This document shows positions 42,212-48,461 of a stretch of DNA of 50,464 nucleotides, piece by piece. Positions within the stretch are counted from its first letter, which is position 1; each line of letters opens with the position of its first letter. Location of the stretch: the IMG/VR virus record IMGVR_UViG_3300031578_000057, positions 1 to 50,464 of that record, one strand, 5' to 3'. The notes under the pieces were generated by a model that saw only the letters and a program-made list of their open reading frames with translations, had not been told where the DNA came from and did no database searches. This DNA comes from a virus. Both the position numbers and the translations under genes were made by a program.

Positions 42212-42597
42212 TATTGGGCACCGATCGGCGGGGGGTTTGCACACGTACATTCCTCCCCCTCGCCGGACCCGCACGTGACGCATAGATCGTTCGTGTATTC
42301 ATCAAAGAGCGCGCGGACGGTCTCGTGAATCCACACCGCGTCTTCGTACTCGTGGTAGGTGCCCTCCATCTTGAGCCAATGCTGAAGTTTCCGGAGACGT
42401 TCGAGTGTGAGTGGGTTCTCCGGGATTTCGTGGCCGGGCAGCGGGTATCCGTCGTAAGGTTCGGTGAGCGCCATTCCACCGGCCTCACGAAAGCAATCGG
42501 AATCGGTTTCGCAGCCGTGGTGACAAGTCCCACCGTCGTGCGGACACCGGTCTTCGTCGTAGTCGAAGCCGTCTTCTATATTTTTGAACTCAGACAT
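42211..42597 (-). CDS. Acidic Cys-rich hypothetical protein
   Basis: This 128-residue protein starts at the ATG at 42597 with AAGGTGG upstream. The N-terminal part is acidic with a Cys/His cluster (CPHDGGTCHHGCETDSDC). The C-terminus has CVTCGSGEGEECTC. Both clusters probably bind zinc. The middle is helical with Trp (LERLRKLQHWLKMEG). Transcription or protein-binding adaptor roles are typical of such phage proteins, but none is shown. Confidence 0.65.
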   Translation of the reverse strand: MSEFKNIEDGFDYDEDRCPHDGGTCHHGCETDSDCFREAGGMALTEPYDGYPLPGHEIPENPLTLERLRKLQHWLKMEGTYHEYEDAVWIHETVRALFDEYTNDLCVTCGSGEGEECTCANPPPIGAQ

Positions 42598-42803
42598 TAA
42601 ACCACCTTTTCGCACGTGCAGCGTTCGCCGAGAAACACCGGGCAACTTTTGGCTAGGCCCGACTCGATCTTCATGTTCGCAACTTCGACTTGAATATCAC
42701 GCCGGGCATGCCGGCCCGGGGGCGTTTCCGAATGAGTAAATCGTAGAAGCTCTGCCACACCCCGAGCGGTCGCAATCAGAAGTCGTCGTTCGGCGTTCGT
42801 CAT
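42597..42803 (-). CDS. Small hypothetical protein
   Basis: This 68-residue protein begins with a helix (NAERRLLIATARGVAELLRF) and ends with three Cys (SCPVFLGERCTCEKVV). Both of its ends share one base with neighbouring start or stop codons (TAATG), so it is embedded in a translationally coupled string. No family is recognised. Confidence 0.6.
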   Translation of the reverse strand: MTNAERRLLIATARGVAELLRFTHSETPPGRHARRDIQVEVANMKIESGLAKSCPVFLGERCTCEKVV

Positions 42804-43060
42804 TATCGTCTATCCTTTCGCCAGTCGATATTGTTGGCGTCAGCGAAGTGGCGCTTGTTCCACTCGCGTTCGAGGGTGGGGTCGAGATATTGCCGGTGGT
42901 AGTTCACCGGAATATCGCGGTACGCGGCCAACATGGACTCGGCGTCGATCGAGGCCGGGAGTTCGACGGCCTCGGGCGCGATCGTTCGACACGCGGCCAC
43001 GGCTGGCACCACGAGGGCGGCGCCTAACAGGGCCTTCAGAAAGTCTCGTCTCGTCCTCAT
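42803..43060 (-). CDS. Tat-signal lipoprotein
   Basis: This 85-residue protein starts at the ATG at 43060, whose ATGA overlaps the upstream stop. The N-terminus (MRTRRDFLKALLGAALVVPA) contains TRRDFLK, an exact twin-arginine consensus, then a short hydrophobic stretch and VAAC, a lipobox with Cys24. It should be exported folded by the Tat system and lipidated. The mature part is short and polar (YRDIPVNYHRQYLDPTLERE, ending NNIDWRKDRR). Tat signals are rare in phages. It sits next to a YkgJ-like metal-binding gene. Confidence 0.65.
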   Translation of the reverse strand: MRTRRDFLKALLGAALVVPAVAACRTIAPEAVELPASIDAESMLAAYRDIPVNYHRQYLDPTLEREWNKRHFADANNIDWRKDRR

Positions 43061-43593
43061 TTCTCCACCTTCCTTTTGATTCCTTCGCAGCCGCCCACCA
43101 CGGGCATCGCCGGCCAGCCGTGGGCTGCGCCCATTGTACCAGACTTCACGCGGGCCGCAATGTCGAGCGCGCGCTTCAGGAGTTCTTCCCGATCGGGATA
43201 GAGTGAACCCGGGCCGAGCCAAATTTGCACGCCGACGGCCGCTTGGTCCGGCGAGCCCGAGCCGGCGGGAATGAGTACGATCCCCGTCTTGTCCGGCCGT
43301 TCGTGGTCTTCACCGAGCCCGAGGCGCCAGCCACAATAAAATTGTACGCAGGGCCGCGGCCGGCGGGCGTAGATCCCGCACCCGAACTGAGGGTGAACAG
43401 TCGGCGCGAAGTCCACCCCGAACTCACCGACCGAGATTTCCATGACGGTCGCGGTTCCAGACCGAGCGAAGCGACACTTCCCGTGCTCCCCCTTAATGCC
43501 GGGCACGGGGAAGGCTACACAACACAAGTCACACGAACCACACTCGCGCCCGACGTTGTAGGCGACGTTGTTGACTATTGACGGGACGGTCAT
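43057..43593 (-). CDS. YkgJ-like CxxCxxCC metal-binding protein
   Basis: This 178-residue protein has the YkgJ/zinc-iron-chelating pattern: CGSCDLCC at about 18-25, then CRFA, FGCGIYARRPRPC and FYCGW. Eight or more Cys probably hold zinc or an iron-sulfur centre. The pattern 'C.iY..RP..C..F.C.W' is characteristic of the family. The function is unknown in bacteria too. The start shares a base with the upstream TAA; the end overlaps the Tat lipoprotein start. Confidence 0.82.
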   Translation of the reverse strand: MTVPSIVNNVAYNVGRECGSCDLCCVAFPVPGIKGEHGKCRFARSGTATVMEISVGEFGVDFAPTVHPQFGCGIYARRPRPCVQFYCGWRLGLGEDHERPDKTGIVLIPAGSGSPDQAAVGVQIWLGPGSLYPDREELLKRALDIAARVKSGTMGAAHGWPAMPVVGGCEGIKRKVEK

Positions 43594-44015
43594 TAGTACG
43601 GTATGTCGTCAAGGTGGAAGGGTTGCGTCGTCGACGCAACGGCACCACTTCGGTCTTCGTCTACTTGATCCAAGAGGCGTTCGTAAATCCAAGTCCCGAG
43701 GAAGAATTCGTTGAACTTCACCCCTTCACCGCACGCCTCTTTGGCGCCGGGTGCCATGCGGGAGAACGGGACGAAGAGCTTGCCAAGGTCTCCGCGCTCG
43801 AAGTCGATATACGCGGCCTTCTCGGTACAGAACTCGATCACGCACGGGCCGAGGTCATGCGGGAACTTCGCCGGGTCAAAATCCTTAACCTCGATGGTCT
43901 TCGGAGTGAGAAGGTCTCGAATGTCCAGAAGGACGTCGAGGATCAGCCCGAAATGTTCCGGGTCGTCCTGCGATAGTTCTGCCACCGTCTCTCGCGTTAC
44001 TTCGTAGTCGCTCAC
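43593..44015 (-). CDS. Hypothetical protein downstream of the GGDEF gene
   Basis: This 140-residue acidic protein starts at the GTG at 44015, whose GTGA overlaps the GGDEF gene stop; a longer frame reading into that gene is rejected. A helical N-terminus (ETVAELSQDDPEHFGLILDV) is followed by a mixed domain (HDLGPCVIEFCTEKAAYIDF, KFNEFFLGTWIYERLLDQV). No family is known to me. Tight coupling to the cyclase gene makes it a candidate partner or effector, which is inference. Confidence 0.62.
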   Translation of the reverse strand: MSDYEVTRETVAELSQDDPEHFGLILDVLLDIRDLLTPKTIEVKDFDPAKFPHDLGPCVIEFCTEKAAYIDFERGDLGKLFVPFSRMAPGAKEACGEGVKFNEFFLGTWIYERLLDQVDEDRSGAVASTTQPFHLDDIPY

Positions 44016-44572
44016 TTCTCTCCCCTTTCGACGCGGTTGCGTCCCCCCGCCTTTGCCGCGTACATCGCGGCGTCGGCTCGTTTCAAAATGTCGGTGGCGC
44101 ACGTGTCGAAGTGCTCCTGAATCGACCACCCGATCGAGACTGTCACGAGCGGGTAGCCGGGAAGGTTCGACGACTCGACTAGCAGGCGCATGTTCTCGGC
44201 CATGGCGGCCACGCCGGCCGGGGTCGTATTCTCAATGACGACCACGAACTCTTCCCCGCCGTAGCGGCCGATCGAGTCCACCCGCCGGGTTCCACTTTTG
44301 AGGGTCTCGGCCACGTAGCGCAGCACCCGGTCCCCGACGTCGTGCCCGAAGTCGTCGTTCACGCTCTTGAAGTTGTCGGCGTCCACCATCAAGACGGCCA
44401 TCGGCCGGTACGACCGCTTCGAGCGCGCGAAGCTATTGTCAAGCTCGCGGTCGAGCACGCCCCGGCCGGCGATCCCGGTCACGGCGTCGACCGAAAGGCG
44501 TTCGATCTCGGCCTTCAGGCGCGCGATCTCTTTCTCGAACGCTAGGCGCGCGAAGTATGCTCTTTTGCTCAT
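44012..44572 (-). CDS. GGDEF-domain diguanylate cyclase
   Basis: This 186-residue protein would make cyclic di-GMP from two GTP. The N-terminus is a short coiled coil (RLAFEKEIARLKAEIERL), useful for the dimer needed for activity. The GGDEF domain then shows DAVTGIAGRGVLDREL, metal and substrate residues DADNFKSVNDDFGHDVGD, the active loop GRYGGEEF (GGEEF at 105-109), and a product-inhibition I-site RxxD (R96, D99) five residues before it. VSIGWS and ADAAMYAAKAGGRNRV complete the fold. All key residues are intact. It has no sensor or EAL domain. Four-base overlaps on both sides show it belongs to the phage operon. Confidence 0.92.
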   Translation of the reverse strand: MSKRAYFARLAFEKEIARLKAEIERLSVDAVTGIAGRGVLDRELDNSFARSKRSYRPMAVLMVDADNFKSVNDDFGHDVGDRVLRYVAETLKSGTRRVDSIGRYGGEEFVVVIENTTPAGVAAMAENMRLLVESSNLPGYPLVTVSIGWSIQEHFDTCATDILKRADAAMYAAKAGGRNRVERGEK

Positions 44573-44820
44573 ACCGTCACCTCGGCCGGCACGACGCGGA
44601 AGTCGCGCAGGGCTTCACGGTGGACTTGCTCCATCGCGGCGTTCTTCATTGCCCGCACTATGTCAGACTCTTTCCATTCGAAGCCGATGAAGTGCTTCTC
44701 TGATTGAAAGCCCGTGCCATGCCAAAAGACGAAGAAGTCTCTCCCGTGCGGTGTGAACTCAGGCTCCCAATCGCGGAAGACCACGCGATCGAGAATCACT
44801 TTTAGTTCGGGTGCGGTCAT
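44569..44820 (-). CDS. Small hypothetical protein upstream of GGDEF
   Basis: This 83-residue protein starts at the ATG at 44820 behind AGGAAAAGC. It is mixed alpha/beta with aromatic strands (RDFFVFWHGTGFQSEKHFIG) and a C-terminal helix (VRAMKNAAMEQVHREAL). It overlaps the cyclase start (ATGA). No family is recognised. Confidence 0.62.
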   Translation of the reverse strand: MTAPELKVILDRVVFRDWEPEFTPHGRDFFVFWHGTGFQSEKHFIGFEWKESDIVRAMKNAAMEQVHREALRDFRVVPAEVTV

Positions 44821-44990
44821 TTGCTTTTCCTTTTCTGATTTAGAAATTCGTCGGCCGCACTCTTGCGGGCCGCCTTCTCGGCGCAAGCGAAGCATGGCTC
44901 CGCCGGCGACGTGTACGACTCACCACGTCGGAACGTGGTGCAGGTGGTGTGAACCGCCGGGCAGGTGGGGCAGGTGGTGTGAACCCTCAC
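44817..44990 (-). CDS. 57-residue zinc-knuckle protein
   Basis: A short GTG-started gene fills the apparent gap between its neighbours exactly. Its GTGA overlaps the upstream stop and its TGA overlaps the downstream ATG. The product has C7, C10 and C17 early (VHTTCPTCPAVHTTC) and CFAC later, then a basic helical tail (EFLNQKRKSK), so it probably binds zinc. A tandem repeat in the DNA encodes VHTTC twice. The fit of both overlaps is the main evidence. Confidence 0.6.
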   Translation of the reverse strand: MRVHTTCPTCPAVHTTCTTFRRGESYTSPAEPCFACAEKAARKSAADEFLNQKRKSK

Positions 44991-45271
44991 GCCATCGACT
45001 CGGCGTGGAAGTAATTGTCGTCCGCCTCAGTGTCCGCCCGCGCCCACGCTTTGAACAGGAAGGGCGCCGTCTTGTGATGGACCTGCGCGTCCGGGATCTC
45101 GACGCGGTTGCCGTCCTCGTCCGCGAGGTACGTGACGCACTCGGCCGAGTCGTCGCCGAGCGGGTCGGGCGTGATGGCGAAGATCAGCGACAACGTGTCC
45201 GGGAACTCCGGGCTCGCGTCTGTCATGTATTCGAAAGTGCCGTCTTCTTCGCCGAGGAATTCGATTTTCAT
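44987..45271 (-). CDS. Acidic hypothetical protein
   Basis: This 94-residue, strongly acidic protein starts at the ATG at 45271 with GGAG upstream. Alternating strands (KIEFLGEEDGTFEYMTDASP, TLSLIFAITPDPLGDD) suggest a small beta fold. The acidic charge raises the idea of a DNA-mimic inhibitor, without further evidence. A 35-base gap to the next upstream gene is the largest in this stretch. Confidence 0.62.
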   Translation of the reverse strand: MKIEFLGEEDGTFEYMTDASPEFPDTLSLIFAITPDPLGDDSAECVTYLADEDGNRVEIPDAQVHHKTAPFLFKAWARADTEADDNYFHAESMA

Positions 45272-45306
45272 TTTGTTTCTCCAGTTGGGTTGTGCTCTTC
45301 TGTTCG

Positions 45307-45513
45307 TCATACGTGACGAAGTTCTTTAGCGGCGTCCTCAAGTTGCCGGGCAAATGCGCGTCGGACCCCTTCGTCGATATCGTGCGCCGCTAGCTGGACC
45401 CTCAGGATGGTGAGCGCGACGAGGCGCTCGTGGTAATGAGGTAGGTCCGTCGCGTCTATGCGGTCCCAATACTCGTCGAGCAACTCCCGGAGCTTTTCAA
45501 GTTTCTCGTTCAT
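45307..45513 (-). CDS. Small helical protein
   Basis: This 68-residue protein is wholly helical (EKLEKLRELLDEYWDRIDAT, RLVALTILRVQLAAHD), probably a two- or three-helix bundle. It starts at the ATG at 45513, overlapping the upstream stop (ATGA). No family is recognised. Confidence 0.62.
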   Translation of the reverse strand: MNEKLEKLRELLDEYWDRIDATDLPHYHERLVALTILRVQLAAHDIDEGVRRAFARQLEDAAKELRHV

Positions 45514-45872
45514 TTCGAATCCTCCCACAACGCGAACTCAAAGTGCCGGCGCTTGTCCCCGATCTCCATGTGAGGGCAGACACGAATGACAATCTGTGAC
45601 CGGTACATTTTCGGCCGGCGGAGAAGGCCCCACTCCATGAACGTTGGAAGGTGGTTCGCCTTGAACCGCTGCCATTCGTTCGTATAGTCGTGGTCCTCTC
45701 GGTCCGCTGGGAGTTCGTCGACGAGCCCGGTGATTCGGGTTATTAGATCGTGAGCCCCACGGTGAACCACGTAGTCCACTCGCGATTCGATATTGGAATC
45801 GGGAATTTGTAGCGCGCACCCGATTTCGTAGGTCATCAACCGGACCACTCGCACGGCGTCCTGTTCGTTCAT
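45510..45872 (-). CDS. Hypothetical protein
   Basis: This 120-residue protein starts at the ATG at 45872, overlapping the stop of the membrane-protein gene; the longer upstream frame is a shadow of that gene. Helical first half (NEQDAVRVVRLMTYEIGCAL), mixed second half with MYRSQIVIRVCPHMEIGDKR. Function unknown. Confidence 0.6.
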   Translation of the reverse strand: MNEQDAVRVVRLMTYEIGCALQIPDSNIESRVDYVVHRGAHDLITRITGLVDELPADREDHDYTNEWQRFKANHLPTFMEWGLLRRPKMYRSQIVIRVCPHMEIGDKRRHFEFALWEDSK

Positions 45873-46081
45873 CGGAGCGCCCTCACAATCACCGAGCCGA
45901 GGTAGGCGGTGACGAGGCCGATGGCCCACCCGGGCCAGAGTGCCGCGTGCCACACGGGGATTGAACGCCAGAGGAACATGAACAAGTAGGCCATGAAGAC
46001 GGTGGACGCGGCGAGGGCAAGCCCCGGCGCGCACCACTCCACTAGGGTCTTCAGGACTCCAATTTCGGGGAACCGGTTCAT
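45869..46081 (-). CDS. Two-helix membrane protein
   Basis: This 70-residue protein has two membrane helices (GLALAASTVFMAYLFMFLW and WAIGLVTAYLGSVIVRAL) with a Trp-rich loop between them. It starts at the ATG at 46081, overlapping the upstream stop. A small early inner-membrane protein could alter host membrane or exclude other phages; that is inference. Confidence 0.62.
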   Translation of the reverse strand: MNRFPEIGVLKTLVEWCAPGLALAASTVFMAYLFMFLWRSIPVWHAALWPGWAIGLVTAYLGSVIVRALR

Positions 46082-46572
46082 ATTGCTTCCCCTTCCCAAA
46101 GACACCCATTCGCCGGGCAGAAGTATCTCGGCTTCACAGACTGTACTACACGCCTCGTCACCGGACCGCCGCACTCGGGGCAAAGGTACGACTCGGACTT
46201 GTACGCCATCTTCGGGGTGGGGGGGTTGCGGAGTTTCATAAACCGATTCGCAATTTCGTGGGCTCTTCCTTGTGAGCACTGATTCCTAATGGCGAGAGCC
46301 AACTCTTCGGCGACGAGGATTGCCTCGGCCGCGTCGGCGTGGCGCGCTATTGTCCTGCGGAGACTCTTGTTCCCTCTTGACAACATTTCGCTTTTCGTGT
46401 GAAGATCAACATTCTCCGCGAGTAATTCACCGAGGTTGAAGCCCCCGTTGATAACTTCGTCGGCCATGGCCGGTGACGCACCGTAGGCGATCATGTAGAA
46501 GGCGCCGTGCGGGTTGGTAGGCCATCGGCCCGCGAACGTTTCAGCGGCCCATCGGGCAGGGTTTATCGACAT
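46078..46572 (-). CDS. Helical protein with C-terminal zinc ribbon
   Basis: This 164-residue protein has an N-terminal Trp-rich segment (NPARWAAETFAGRWPTNPHG), a helical middle (NKSLRRTIARHADAAEAILV) and a C-terminal zinc ribbon (CPECGGP then CPANGCLWEG). The ribbon type is common in DNA- or RNA polymerase-binding proteins. It starts at the ATG at 46572, two bases after the previous stop. Confidence 0.62.
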   Translation of the reverse strand: MSINPARWAAETFAGRWPTNPHGAFYMIAYGASPAMADEVINGGFNLGELLAENVDLHTKSEMLSRGNKSLRRTIARHADAAEAILVAEELALAIRNQCSQGRAHEIANRFMKLRNPPTPKMAYKSESYLCPECGGPVTRRVVQSVKPRYFCPANGCLWEGEAI

Positions 46573-46573
46573 T

Positions 46574-46858
46574 TCAATACTCCACATTTCTGCATGTTGG
46601 ACATGCGTACGTTTCGATCCCGTAGGCTTCCACGGAACAGGTTGATCCTTCCATGGGTGCGTCGCAGCAATCGCAAAAGGCGTCGAGGTCTCCGAACCAC
46701 TCGCACTCTTCCGACGAACAGTAGTGGCCGTCTGGCGTGGTCCCCTTGAGCGCGGGCTCTCCGCACTCGGGGCAACGGGCGGGGGGTGTTTCCGTTTTCG
46801 GTTTTGGAATCGGAATTTCGGTCAACCGCTGGAAAAGGTCGAGGCGCAGCGACGACAT
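46574..46858 (-). CDS. Multi-zinc-ribbon protein
   Basis: This 94-residue protein consists mainly of Cys knuckles: CPECGEP, CSSEECEWFG, CDCCDAPM and CPTCRN. It has ten Cys after a 28-residue helical start, so two zinc sites are likely. The third unit resembles the ribbon ending of the gene just downstream. Function unknown; a protein- or nucleic-acid-binding adaptor is plausible. Confidence 0.65.
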   Translation of the reverse strand: MSSLRLDLFQRLTEIPIPKPKTETPPARCPECGEPALKGTTPDGHYCSSEECEWFGDLDAFCDCCDAPMEGSTCSVEAYGIETYACPTCRNVEY

Positions 46859-47172
46859 TACGACGCACCCCCGATCGGCGTCGCGCCGTCCGAAAAGCCG
46901 GCACGGTAGGCTTCGCCGAAGCGAATTGAAAACTGAAATTCGTCGCCCTTGAGCCCGTCTTCGAAGCCGTCGACGTACTCGGCGGCCAGCCGATTGACCT
47001 CGAACTCTTCGAGGTTGCCGCCGATCGCGGTCCGCCGAACGAAGTTCGGGTCCATCGACTCGGCGCGGTCGGCCGTGCCGACCTCGAAGCCGCCGATGTA
47101 GTCCGCGTCCGCGGAGTATTCATCGTCCATCGGCTCGCCGGCGTTCCCGTCTTGGTATCCTTGATGGTACAT
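46858..47172 (-). CDS. Hypothetical protein with GYxDG-type repeats
   Basis: This 104-residue acidic protein starts at the ATG at 47172. It repeats a short motif of aromatic-x-x-Gly: YHQGYQDGNAG, YIGGFEVGTAD, YVDGFEDGLKG and YRAGFSDGATP. Four such units suggest a repetitive helical fold, seen in some phage proteins of unknown role. The long frame upstream of this ATG overlaps another gene and is rejected. Confidence 0.65.
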   Translation of the reverse strand: MYHQGYQDGNAGEPMDDEYSADADYIGGFEVGTADRAESMDPNFVRRTAIGGNLEEFEVNRLAAEYVDGFEDGLKGDEFQFSIRFGEAYRAGFSDGATPIGGAS

Positions 47173-47174
47173 GG

Positions 47175-47345
47175 CTATCGTGCCCCTTCGGTGGACACGT
47201 CGAGAGCGCGTGCCATTTTGTTGAACAGGTCCGAACCCCGGTGGTCGAGGATGTTGGCGGAGCGGAGTGCTTCGCTTCGGAGCATGCTTGAGAGTTCTTT
47301 GGCGTCCGCGAGGTCCGCCACCGTGTCGAGTTTTACTTGTATCAT
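47175..47345 (-). CDS. 56-residue helical protein
   Basis: A short gene with ATG at 47345 behind AGAGGA. It ends at a TAG two bases before the next gene. The product is helical and neutral (VKLDTVADLADAKELSSMLR, then ILDHRGSDLFNKMARAL). It fills the gap between two genes, and the ribosome site is well placed. No family is recognised. Confidence 0.6.
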   Translation of the reverse strand: MIQVKLDTVADLADAKELSSMLRSEALRSANILDHRGSDLFNKMARALDVSTEGAR

Positions 47346-47437
47346 GTTGTCCTCTTCGTCTCGTTCGTTCGGGAACTTTAGGGGTGGGGGTCATTTCGTT
47401 TTCGGTTTTCAAAATACAAATTCGTGGGGGCCTTCCC

Positions 47438-47722
47438 CTACGCGCCCAGCGGCCGACGGTCGGCCTTCGTAACGGCTCTCTTCAGAGGTTTGGAAAGGTC
47501 TCGTTCTCGTCCGATGTTGATTTTGTGGAGAAGGTGGTGGCGCATCATAAGAATCGCACCGGCGGCCGTGGCTCTTCCGACGTGCGGGTAATCGGCCGGG
47601 GCGCCGTCTGGCCCGAGAAGTAGGTACGTCCCGAGGTGGGTCCGTGAAAGTCGAAAGCCGTGCTTCGCAGCGAAAGCGCTGGCGGTCTTGTGGATTATGT
47701 GAAGGTCAGATTTCAGATTCAT
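47438..47722 (-). CDS. Small basic hypothetical protein
   Basis: This 94-residue basic protein begins MNLKSDLHIIHKTASAFAAK, continues FRLSRTHLGTYLLLGPDGAP and ends in a Lys/Arg-rich tail. GGAG precedes the ATG. It may bind nucleic acid. The 92 bases after it hold no confident gene, though a short frame beginning MKTENEMTPTPKVPE is open there. Confidence 0.65.
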   Translation of the reverse strand: MNLKSDLHIIHKTASAFAAKHGFRLSRTHLGTYLLLGPDGAPADYPHVGRATAAGAILMMRHHLLHKINIGRERDLSKPLKRAVTKADRRPLGA

Positions 47723-47785
47723 CGTTTTGTTCTCCGTTTGGTTGTTGCTTTCTATTCGGTTAAAGTGTCGCGCGCTTGAGCGCTT

Positions 47786-48061
47786 TCACCAAGTTTTCTT
47801 TCGAGCGGCCAGAACGTACAGGTTCTTCTCCACTTTCGCAAGATCCCAATCGTCCGAGAAATCGAGTTCGAGGTCTTTTCCGACGATCGAACCGCCGGCG
47901 GGCCGCGCCGAAAAATCCGGTCCAACTTTTATTTCATTTTCAGATTTGCTTTCGGTAAAGCCTTTCCCCCTCGGGTCGGGTCTCGCCTTATTGCGCATCC
48001 TCGTCAGTGCGCATGCCCCTCGGGTCAAGTTTCGAATCACGGATAGGCAACTAACACGCAT
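47786..48061 (-). CDS. Small early leftward protein
   Basis: This is 91 residues from the ATG at 48061 (AAGGA upstream) or 70 from the ATG at 47998. The first residues (MRVSCLSVIRNLTRG) are encoded over one copy of the 15-base repeat, which makes the longer start less sure. The likely core begins MRNKARPDPRGKGF and has an acidic stretch (KDLELDFSDDWDLAKVEKN) and a basic end. It is near the start of the leftward operon. Function unknown. Confidence 0.5.
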   Translation of the reverse strand: MRVSCLSVIRNLTRGACALTRMRNKARPDPRGKGFTESKSENEIKVGPDFSARPAGGSIVGKDLELDFSDDWDLAKVEKNLYVLAARKKTW

Positions 48062-48062
48062 A
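48048..48062 (-). repeat. 15-base repeat, copy 1
   Basis: Matches CAACTAACACGCAAC at 13 of 15 positions. It overlaps the likely start of the gene at 48061. Other copies lie at 48096, 48226 and 49366. Confidence 0.5.
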
Positions 48063-48064
48063 TC

Positions 48065-48235
48065 TCATTTCCTTTCGTCACCTCCGGGGGTGACCTCATT
48101 AACACGCAACTCCCGAGGGGAGAAATTCTTCCCCATGGGACGCCGGCCGCGCCCGGGGGGTCTGCCCCCGCACGCATGCGCAACTATCGCTTTGCGCCGG
48201 TAACACCCCCCGCGAGGGATACCGGCAACTAACAC
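48065..48235 (-). CDS. Possible first peptide of the leftward operon
   Basis: A GTG-started frame of 56 residues with GGGAG six bases upstream. The GTG lies inside a copy of the 15-base repeat. The product is basic (CYRRKAIVAHACGG, ending SPRELRVNEVTPGGDERK), and its stop is three bases before the next ATG. The DNA also holds several hairpins, so it may instead be an untranslated control leader. Confidence 0.35.
   Translation of the reverse strand: MLVAGIPRGGCYRRKAIVAHACGGRPPGRGRRPMGKNFSPRELRVNEVTPGGDERK
48096..48110 (-). repeat. 15-base repeat, copy 2
   Basis: Matches the repeat at 12 of 15 positions (core TAACACGCAAC intact). On the minus strand it is preceded by CTCGGGAG. A small hairpin (GTCACC/GGTGAC) lies just beside it. 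Confidence 0.45.
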
Positions 48236-48240
48236 GCAAC
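48226..48240 (-). repeat. 15-base repeat, copy 3 (reference)
   Basis: CAACTAACACGCAAC. On the minus strand GGGAGAG precedes it. It is flanked by an inverted repeat (GCCGGTA/TACCGGC) on one side and the palindrome CCCGTACGGG on the other, so it sits in the most structured part of the control region. Confidence 0.55.
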
Positions 48241-48325
48241 TCTCCCGTACGGGCGCGAATTCGCCCGGGGGGCGAACTCACTCCCCTAGGGAAAAGTCTC
48301 CGGGCCGTACAACGTCAGAACGCCG

Positions 48326-48353
48326 GTTATACTTTAGTGAATTCGACGACAAA
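48326..48353 (-). promoter_or_regulatory. Candidate leftward promoter
   Basis: On the minus strand TTTGTC (48353-48348), a 16-base spacer and TATAAC (48331-48326) resemble a sigma-70 promoter. It would start RNA near 48319, ahead of the leftward operon. The complementary TATACT (48328-48333) may serve the plus strand. Confidence 0.4.
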
Positions 48354-48370
48354 AAAAAAAAAATTATTTT
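48351..48370. other. Poly-A/AT-rich tract in divergent control region
   Basis: Thirteen A in a row followed by TTATTTT, in an otherwise GC-rich genome. It lies between the divergent promoters. It could be bent or easily melted DNA, either an UP-like promoter element or a replication origin feature. Confidence 0.5.
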
Positions 48371-48461
48371 CGCCCCCCGCGTCGATTCGTGTAATGTTCT
48401 CCCGGCCCGACGCCGTAGTGGACCCATCGCCGAAAAATTTTTCGGCCGGGAGAGTAGAACA
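48366..48461 (+). promoter_or_regulatory. Type A promoter-leader, copy 1
   Basis: ATTTTCG (48366-48372), exactly 19 bases, then TAATGT (48392-48397). A 31-base block (48391-48421) is identical to 49415-49445. CTCCCGGCC (48399-48407) pairs with GGCCGGGAG (48444-48452), which contains the ribosome site of the gene at 48462. A second inner palindrome lies at 48429-48446. The RNA can thus hide its own ribosome site. Confidence 0.7.

Noticed and set aside
47346-47412. Start of a long leftward frame (MKTENEMTPTPKVPE) running to 46858
   Set aside because: It overlaps the 56-residue gene fully and becomes Arg/His-rich like a chance frame. The ATG at 47172 is a better start for the downstream protein.
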